The position numbers and the translations under genes were made by a program. Below the pieces are notes generated by a model, which had not been told where the DNA came from, ran no database searches, and saw only the letters and a program-made list of their open reading frames with translations. A stretch of DNA of 11,985 nucleotides from Planctomycetaceae bacterium (GTDB taxonomy: Bacteria; Planctomycetota; Planctomycetia; Pirellulales; UBA1268): positions 1 to 11,985 of the forward strand of contig JABHNP010000171.1 in assembly GCA_018694455.1 (NCBI GenBank). The letters run 5' to 3'. Below are positions 6,943-11,985 of this stretch, one piece after another. Each line of letters begins with the position of its first letter. Position 1 is the first letter of the stretch.

Positions 6943-8013
6943 ATGAAATACTTTCTTCCTCGATGTGTCACACTGGGTGTCGTTGCTTTTTTCTCTGGTA
7001 ATGCGTTTGCACTAGACTATTCTTCCTCAGTTGCGATGGTGCCAGTCCCAGGAAATGGTTCAAAAATTGAATTTCTTGGTGATACCTTCGAGGAAGATGG
7101 ATGGAAGTTTATCCACAATCATCCAAAAAGCTCTCGTGAAGAAGACGGTCAAGCGCGTGGTCCACTGGCTTTCTCCGGTAATCGAAGAATGCTGGAGGGT
7201 CCGGAGCGAGGGCAGCCTGATCTTCTGGAAATTGTTAACACTCCTTCGGGTGGATTGCCAGAAAGCAGTCGTGCACTTCTTGTGCGAACCTTACATTCAG
7301 GTGTTCCTGGGACGTATTCTCGCACAGTCCAGCAAGACGATTTGATTTGCGGTATTACGACACGATTAGGATCACAAATTCCCGTTGGTGAAATACCGAG
7401 CTGCGTCGTACGGATTTGGTTGCCCCCAGCAGAAAAGTGGGAAAATCGTAGTGGGCCGCATTTTGGGATTCGTGTAGGGGTGCGGACGACAAAGCTTGAG
7501 CCTAATCGGGGTTTCTTCGCGTCGGGCAGTTCACCAGTTGTGGAACCTTACTGGCCTGGGATGTGGATTCACTTTCGTAGTGAAACATCACGCGGAGTTG
7601 AGAGTGATTCAGCACTTATCAAAGTGAGAGGAGACCGTCGAGGAATAGATTTCCCGGTAAAAGATATTTCGGCAGATCAATTTGGTTGGTGGACGCTAGG
7701 AATGTCACTTTCTCCGGATGGACAAGTTCATTATTTTGCTCGACAAGGTGTTGATGATCTTAGATCTGAAGATCATTTAACAAGTCAATTTCCCTATGGT
7801 TTCCGTGCCGAACGACTGAATTCATTTTTCTTTAATGCATGTAATCTTAATGACGGGATAACGTGGTCGACGCCATTTGTAATTGATGACCCATCTGTTC
7901 ATGTTGTAAATTCAACGCGGGTGATGCAGCTTGTTGAGAGACGAGAAGCATATGAACTTCGGCGACAACGAAAGCGATCAGCCTATAAAAACTACAGGAA
8001 TAGCGTTCGGTAG
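6943..8013 (+). CDS. Exported protein of unknown function, planctomycete type
   Basis: I do not recognise a named family. From the chosen start the protein has 356 residues and opens with a classical signal peptide: MKYFLPRC, a hydrophobic core VTLGVVAFF, and a likely cleavage after NAFA before LDYSS. It is therefore probably exported to the periplasm or cell surface. The mature part is rich in tryptophan, aromatic residues and short alternating hydrophobic stretches (VRIWLPP, PHFGIRVGV, PGMWIHFRS, GWWTLGMSL, QVHYFARQG), consistent with a beta-sandwich, possibly lectin- or jelly-roll-like; this is inference from pattern. The tail is strikingly basic (RREAYELRRQRKRSAYKNYR). In-frame starts at 6913 and 6934 exist, but 6943 has GAGA at usable spacing and gives the cleanest signal peptide. 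The gene follows the plsC terminator region and so is probably transcribed separately. Its 3' end is 4 bp from the convergent copper ATPase gene. Confidence 0.8.
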   Translation: MKYFLPRCVTLGVVAFFSGNAFALDYSSSVAMVPVPGNGSKIEFLGDTFEEDGWKFIHNHPKSSREEDGQARGPLAFSGNRRMLEGPERGQPDLLEIVNTPSGGLPESSRALLVRTLHSGVPGTYSRTVQQDDLICGITTRLGSQIPVGEIPSCVVRIWLPPAEKWENRSGPHFGIRVGVRTTKLEPNRGFFASGSSPVVEPYWPGMWIHFRSETSRGVESDSALIKVRGDRRGIDFPVKDISADQFGWWTLGMSLSPDGQVHYFARQGVDDLRSEDHLTSQFPYGFRAERLNSFFFNACNLNDGITWSTPFVIDDPSVHVVNSTRVMQLVERREAYELRRQRKRSAYKNYRNSVR

Positions 8014-8017
8014 ATAT

Positions 8018-10270
8018 TTATAGGGTGAGTTGGTTTGTGCTAGAGCAAATAGTTGCAGTTCGAAGCCGCAGGGCATTGGTGATGACCAAGACGCTGCTCA
8101 GACTCATCGCACCAGCAGCGAAGATAGGCGTTACTTGCCAACCTGAGCCAAGCACTGGAACGAGAATGCCTGCCGCAAGAGGAATGCCGATAACATTATA
8201 GAAAAATGCAAGAAATAGATTCTGTCTAATGTTCAACAGAGTAGTTCTGCTTAACTCAATTGCATGTGGAAGCAGTTGAATGTCTCCGCGGATAAGAGTG
8301 ACATCGGCAGTTTCTATTGCCACATCACTTCCTGTTCCCATAGCAATGCCGACAGTGGCAGCCGCAAGAGCTGGTGCATCGTTCACTCCATCACCAACCA
8401 TTATTGGCTGCTCGCCACGAGCGTGCGATTCAGTGACGAACCTGTGTTTTTCTTGTGGTGTTAGTGACGCCTTGTAGTGATCGATGCCTACTGATCGTGC
8501 AATGACAGTAGCACTATCGGAATGATCGCCCGTCAGCATTGTGACGGTAAGCCCGAGGTGTTTCAATTGGCGAATTGCTGATTGGGCACCTGGTTTCACG
8601 GGATCCGTAATGGCAAGCAAGCCAGCTATACGATGATCAATAACGACTCCAGTAATCGTTTTGCCACTGGCTCGGAATGGTTTTGCTGCTTTCTGGAAGT
8701 CAGCTAGTTCTTTTGAAGGTACTTGCTGTTTTTTGAGAAACGCCTCATTACCTAGCCCAACGGATTTGCCGCCCACAGTTCCCTCAACACCATTTCCGGC
8801 CGTAGCAAGAAAAGAGTCTGCTTTCTGAAGCGGTTTGAGATTATGTTTATGAGATGCCTGGCAGATAGCTGTTGCAATTGGATGTTCACTTTTCAATTCA
8901 ATAGCTGCTGCAAATGAAAGAACCTCTTGTTCTGTTTGATTACCCAATAATACGATATCAGTTACAGTCGGACAGCCTGCTGTAATTGTCCCAGTTTTAT
9001 CAATCATGAGCCGTTTGCTTCGCCCAAGTGTCTCGAGGGATTTTGCGTCTTTGAACAGAACGCCCTCGCGGGCGGCACGGCCAATCCCAACAATAATTGA
9101 CATAGGGGTCGCCAAACCAATTGCACATGGGCAGGCAATCACAAGAACAGAAACGCTTGAAACAATCGCATATGGTAGTGATGGGTGGGAGCCTAGCAGT
9201 AACCAGCCGATGAAAGTTGCGAGCGCGATACTCAGCACAATTGGAATAAAGACGCCTGCTACGGTATCAGCCATTTTTTGAACGGTTGCTCTGCTTCTTT
9301 GGGCTGTTCTGACAAGTGTGATAATTCTTGCTAGGAGGGTTTCCGAACCAGTCTTTTCGGCGATGAGAATGAAGCTGCCCCTGCCATTTCGTGTTCCAGC
9401 AACAACCTCGTCGTTTGTCTTTTTCATAATCGGTGAAGGCTCACCAGTTATGAATGATTCATCAACAAAGCTTGTCCCTTCGGTTACAGTTCCGTCGACT
9501 GGAATTGTCTCACCTGGTCGAACTCGTAGGTGGTCTCCCGGATGAATGTCATGTAAGGGTACGTCTTTTTCTTCATGCTCTGATACAAGCCTTGCGGTCG
9601 TTGGAGCTAGTGATAGAAGAGAACGAAGTTCACTACCAGTTTTTACACGGGCTAGGTTTTCCAGCATTTGTCCGATCAGAACAAGCACAATGATCACGGC
9701 GCAGGCGTCGAAGAAAGAATGTACAAGGCTTGTTCTAGGGTCATGAAATTCCTTAGGAAAAAAGCTTGGGAATAGTGTGGCTGTAGCGCTAAATATATAT
9801 GCCGCAGTCACGCCGATAGTGATGAGCGTAAACATATTGAGATGCCCAGAAAACAGGCTTTTCATTCCACGAGAAAAAATTGAATGGCCACATGTAATGA
9901 TGAGAATGCTTGTGAAAAGAAGTTGCAAAACTCGGTTTGTACGAGTATCCAACCAAGCGTCAATAGAAAGCCCAAGCATTGGACCCATTGCAAGGAAAAG
10001 AATCGGAGCTAAGAGAATGAGTCCGAAGATCAATTCTCTGTTGATAAGCGGCGCGTCAGAGCCTGGTGTGATATCAGCATCTGAACCAGTTGATTCAAGC
10101 GGCATTCCGCATCGCGGGCAGGGTTTTGGTATAGCGGAAGATACCTCTGGGCACATTGGGCAAAAGTAGACACCGTCTTTGTCATGAGGCTGTACCGTAG
10201 TTTCAGTGGAGAGACGGTGTTGGCAACACTGTGCTTGTGGTCTAACAGAGTATGAGGAGGTTTTTTCCAT
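8018..10270 (-). CDS. copA: Copper-exporting P1B-type ATPase with N-terminal CPMC/CPRCGM metal-binding domain
   Basis: A 750-residue P-type ATPase that would pump copper (or silver) out of the cytoplasm using ATP. All core motifs are present: TGE (275-277) in the actuator domain, CPC (380-382) in the metal-binding transmembrane helix, DKTGT (424-428) with the phosphorylated Asp, SEHP (461-464) in the nucleotide domain, MLTGDH (578-583), VGDGVND (625-631), and YN (691-692) and MSLSS (722-726) in the last two helices, the signature of Cu(I)-type P1B-1 pumps. There is no ferredoxin-like HMA domain; the head instead has CCQH (15-18) and a zinc-ribbon-like YFCPMC...CPRCGM unit (35-56), akin to the heavy-metal-binding domain usually written CPMHPE, with Cys in place of His. 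Start at ATG (10268-10270), no evident Shine-Dalgarno. It lies 75 bp downstream of the 10346 gene on the same strand. No copper regulator is in view. Copper over other metals rests on CPC plus YN/MSLSS. Confidence 0.95.
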   Translation of the reverse strand: MEKTSSYSVRPQAQCCQHRLSTETTVQPHDKDGVYFCPMCPEVSSAIPKPCPRCGMPLESTGSDADITPGSDAPLINRELIFGLILLAPILFLAMGPMLGLSIDAWLDTRTNRVLQLLFTSILIITCGHSIFSRGMKSLFSGHLNMFTLITIGVTAAYIFSATATLFPSFFPKEFHDPRTSLVHSFFDACAVIIVLVLIGQMLENLARVKTGSELRSLLSLAPTTARLVSEHEEKDVPLHDIHPGDHLRVRPGETIPVDGTVTEGTSFVDESFITGEPSPIMKKTNDEVVAGTRNGRGSFILIAEKTGSETLLARIITLVRTAQRSRATVQKMADTVAGVFIPIVLSIALATFIGWLLLGSHPSLPYAIVSSVSVLVIACPCAIGLATPMSIIVGIGRAAREGVLFKDAKSLETLGRSKRLMIDKTGTITAGCPTVTDIVLLGNQTEQEVLSFAAAIELKSEHPIATAICQASHKHNLKPLQKADSFLATAGNGVEGTVGGKSVGLGNEAFLKKQQVPSKELADFQKAAKPFRASGKTITGVVIDHRIAGLLAITDPVKPGAQSAIRQLKHLGLTVTMLTGDHSDSATVIARSVGIDHYKASLTPQEKHRFVTESHARGEQPIMVGDGVNDAPALAAATVGIAMGTGSDVAIETADVTLIRGDIQLLPHAIELSRTTLLNIRQNLFLAFFYNVIGIPLAAGILVPVLGSGWQVTPIFAAGAMSLSSVLVITNALRLRTATICSSTNQLTL

Positions 10271-10345
10271 AGAAGCGTTTCGGAGAGAACATTGATACCA
10301 AAGCCTTCTATTCCACCGTAATGGTTAGAATTGAACAACCAATGG

Positions 10346-11985
10346 TTATGGTTCCACCGAAGAAGCGCCTCGAGCTCGCTTGAATGGATCAATGGTGCTA
10401 CCAGAAGGGCCTTGTGGTGGAGTTGGTTCTGGTTTCGTGAACGGCAACATCTTGGGCCACTCAAGACTCATGCCCGGCCAAGCTGATTGTGGCTCTGTTG
10501 GATTGGGAGGTGCTGTGAGGGTAGGTGCCATTTGGGTCTGATTACCATTAAGAATCTCTTCTGGTTTCGGAAAGCTACGATTTCCTGTAGTTGTTGATGT
10601 CACTGTGGGCCCTTGTCTAGTTCGCGTAAGAGGCCGAATAGATACGGAATCAATCTGGGCGTTACCTAGGCCGGTTAATGCAAAAGTAACGGTAAGAGGT
10701 GGCGGCGATTGAGTGACTTCATGAGCATGCGCAGGAGGTACAATTCTATAGAGTACAAGTCGTCGCCAGCTTTCTGTTTTGTTGACTCGTTCTGCTAAGG
10801 CTGGTCCACCATACGAATCAAAGACGAGAAGGCCATCAACAGATCCTTGAATAGGATTCGGCACCCAAACCTTTGCAACGATTTCCAGAAGTGTACCTGC
10901 GGGCGCAGTAATCGGGGGTGTTGTGATCCAGATCGGAGGAGTCTCAATAACCAGTGGTGCTTCTTCTGGGTTTATTGCAGCTGCGCTGATTCGCAAGCTT
11001 CTCTTTCCTTCCGCTGGTGTATGCGTTGAAAGCTCTACGGAGCCTTTGACTTGCTCTGTCGGCCGGACGAAGTGTCTCCACCCAGCACTGGACAGGGTGT
11101 TGATCTCTTCCATGCTGCCGCCTTCCAGCAGGTTTTTGCCGGCATTGGTTGACTGTAATGCGTCGAGCATCCTCCAGTGATCTGAAAGTGTTGCTGATGA
11201 AGTAGTAAGGGGACTCGCGACCATTGAGCCTGTTGCAGTGACTCCTCGTTCCCAAAAAAGTCGTTCTAATTGTCCGGCTATAGCACGAGATCGTTCAAGC
11301 TTTTTTACAGCAGCCGTTGGATCATGAGTAATTATAGATTCAGCGTATTGCGCTTCTTGTAGAGCCTCGGCAAGCATTTCTGTTACAGGGAAATGCCCAA
11401 GAGCCTCTGGTGGAAGCTCAGTAGCCAGTCGACTACTACGTGCAATTGCACCAGCTGCTTGAGAGCGGGCAAGAAGTGCTGCTGTTGGTGCGTTTCTGCG
11501 TACTAATTCCTGTACGTGCGCAGTCGCGGACGGATCATTGCTAATGAGAATAACAGCAGCAGCATGAAAGTTATCAAGTGTCATCGTAACACCACCAGTT
11601 ACCCTTCTGTGTTGCAATGGTCGGAGGGTACTGTGTGTTATTTCCCAAGGTCGGTGTGCTTCTGGAATGCCAGGAATGAGAATGTTCAAAGGCTGTTCTT
11701 GACGTGGAATATCACCACGGTAATGGCTGGCTATTATTTGCCCGCCTTGAACAGATCGCCAAATAAGTACAACCCGAGATCGAGACGCTTCAATCACCAT
11801 TGCTCGAACTTCTGGGTCACTTGTTTCTGCATCAGCTGTAAATCTCCCACTGGCTCCCCACGCAGCTATGGTTTCAAGTTCAAGATTGACTGTTTGGACT
11901 GCAGCGGCTCGTGCGATCGTTTCAGCATCGGTTCCATTGAGGGGCCGGGTCGAACTAAACAAGATGCCTCGACTGCCAGCTGCAA
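10346..11985 (-). CDS. C-terminal part of a long protein with a probable carbohydrate-binding-like domain (5' partial)
   Basis: The frame is open to the right edge of the window, so the true start lies outside; a TTG at 11962 is only an internal codon. At least 546 residues are visible. Counting from that TTG, residues 1-260 form a mixed alpha/beta region (VVLIWRS, TMTLDNFHAAAVILISND) followed by alanine-rich helices; I cannot name it. Residues 278-445 look like a CBM4/9- or galactose-binding-type jelly-roll: the NLLEGGSMEE opening, GWRHF, GKRSLRIS, paired beta strands (LLEIVAKVWV, DGLLVFDSYGG, WRRLVLYRIV) and the closing NAQIDSVSIRPL. A proline/threonine-rich tail (about 446-538) follows. 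Binding of polysaccharide at the surface or periplasm is plausible but inferred, since any signal peptide would be outside the window. The tail ends with basic KRARGASSVEP. The copper ATPase follows after 75 bp on the same strand, with a small AACCA/TGGTT inverted repeat at the stop codon and no clear terminator, so read-through into it is possible. Confidence 0.75.
   Translation of the reverse strand, partial: AAGSRGILFSSTRPLNGTDAETIARAAAVQTVNLELETIAAWGASGRFTADAETSDPEVRAMVIEASRSRVVLIWRSVQGGQIIASHYRGDIPRQEQPLNILIPGIPEAHRPWEITHSTLRPLQHRRVTGGVTMTLDNFHAAAVILISNDPSATAHVQELVRRNAPTAALLARSQAAGAIARSSRLATELPPEALGHFPVTEMLAEALQEAQYAESIITHDPTAAVKKLERSRAIAGQLERLFWERGVTATGSMVASPLTTSSATLSDHWRMLDALQSTNAGKNLLEGGSMEEINTLSSAGWRHFVRPTEQVKGSVELSTHTPAEGKRSLRISAAAINPEEAPLVIETPPIWITTPPITAPAGTLLEIVAKVWVPNPIQGSVDGLLVFDSYGGPALAERVNKTESWRRLVLYRIVPPAHAHEVTQSPPPLTVTFALTGLGNAQIDSVSIRPLTRTRQGPTVTSTTTGNRSFPKPEEILNGNQTQMAPTLTAPPNPTEPQSAWPGMSLEWPKMLPFTKPEPTPPQGPSGSTIDPFKRARGASSVEP
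10628..11131 (-). other. Probable CBM4/9-like jelly-roll domain within the partial protein
   Basis: This segment of the 10346 gene begins with NLLEGGSMEE, the kind of N-L-L-x-G-x-E opening seen in CBM4/9-type and related beta-sandwich domains, and ends with an IDSVSIRPL strand matching their DDV-type closing strand. The length of about 168 residues fits. It is the only part of the protein with a recognisable fold. The call is from pattern only. Confidence 0.5.

Noticed and set aside
9777..10169. Plus-strand 130-codon frame opposite the copper ATPase N-terminus
   Set aside because: It is antisense to strongly conserved ATPase coding sequence, and its peptide has no family features.
10337..10347. 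AACCA/TGGTT inverted repeat at the stop of the upstream minus-strand gene, considered as a terminator
   Set aside because: The stem is only 5 bp around a single central base and no T run follows on the minus strand, so it is unlikely to stop transcription.
10311..10359. TTCCACCG repeated at 10311-10318 and 10352-10359, considered as attachment sites or operator copies
   Set aside because: Eight bases is too short to separate from chance, and there are no flanking mobile-element features.
10030..10464. Minus-strand 144-codon frame bridging the copper ATPase start and the upstream gene end
   Set aside because: It is out of frame with both well-supported genes and reads through their ends; the peptide looks like shadow sequence.
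1..11985. Search for a defence system, prophage, IS element or CRISPR array
   Set aside because: No transposase, integrase, nuclease, helicase or spaced repeat pattern is present. The window holds housekeeping, pilus, metal-efflux and lineage-specific genes.

Overview
The window (about 47% GC by eye) reads as a chromosomal segment of a Planctomycetota bacterium, probably a marine one. The evidence is the kind of proteins present: a long PilM-type pilus protein with a PilN-like half, a large degenerate GH38-like protein of a type I recall from planctomycete genomes, a copper ATPase with a CPMC/CPRCGM metal-binding head, and two lineage-restricted exported or surface-type proteins. Species cannot be assigned from sequence reading alone. 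I see no rRNA, tRNA, CRISPR array, IS element or phage gene.

Layout. Bases 1-2380 (minus strand) carry a type IV pilus or type II secretion-like inner-membrane module: a 744-residue PilM/PilN-like fusion, followed by the first 27 codons of a membrane protein sitting where pilO normally lies. A 315-bp divergent intergenic region (2381-2695) holds a strong hairpin near pilM and weak promoter candidates. Bases 2696-6765 (plus strand) form a compact operon: the GH38-like protein, cmk (cytidylate kinase, GTG start inside the preceding gene) and plsC (lysophosphatidate acyltransferase). It ends in hairpin-rich sequence with T tracts. A signal-peptide protein of unknown function follows (6943-8013, plus strand).

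It converges, with a gap of only 4 bp, on a minus-strand pair: a P1B-type copper-exporting ATPase (8018-10270) preceded upstream by the C-terminal part of a long protein (10346-11985, running off the window) that carries a probable jelly-roll, carbohydrate-binding-like domain and a proline-rich tail.

How the genes work together. cmk and plsC are housekeeping genes for nucleotide and phospholipid supply, apparently translationally coupled to the GH38-like protein. The pilus genes are a separate divergent unit. The copper ATPase is a self-contained metal-efflux gene. The points most worth attention are the cis-fused PilM-PilN architecture, the GH38-like protein that seems to lack most of the zinc-site and nucleophile residues of active GH38 enzymes, and the 15-bp in-frame tandem duplication just before the gene overlap. 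No clearly new multi-gene defence or mobile system was found.
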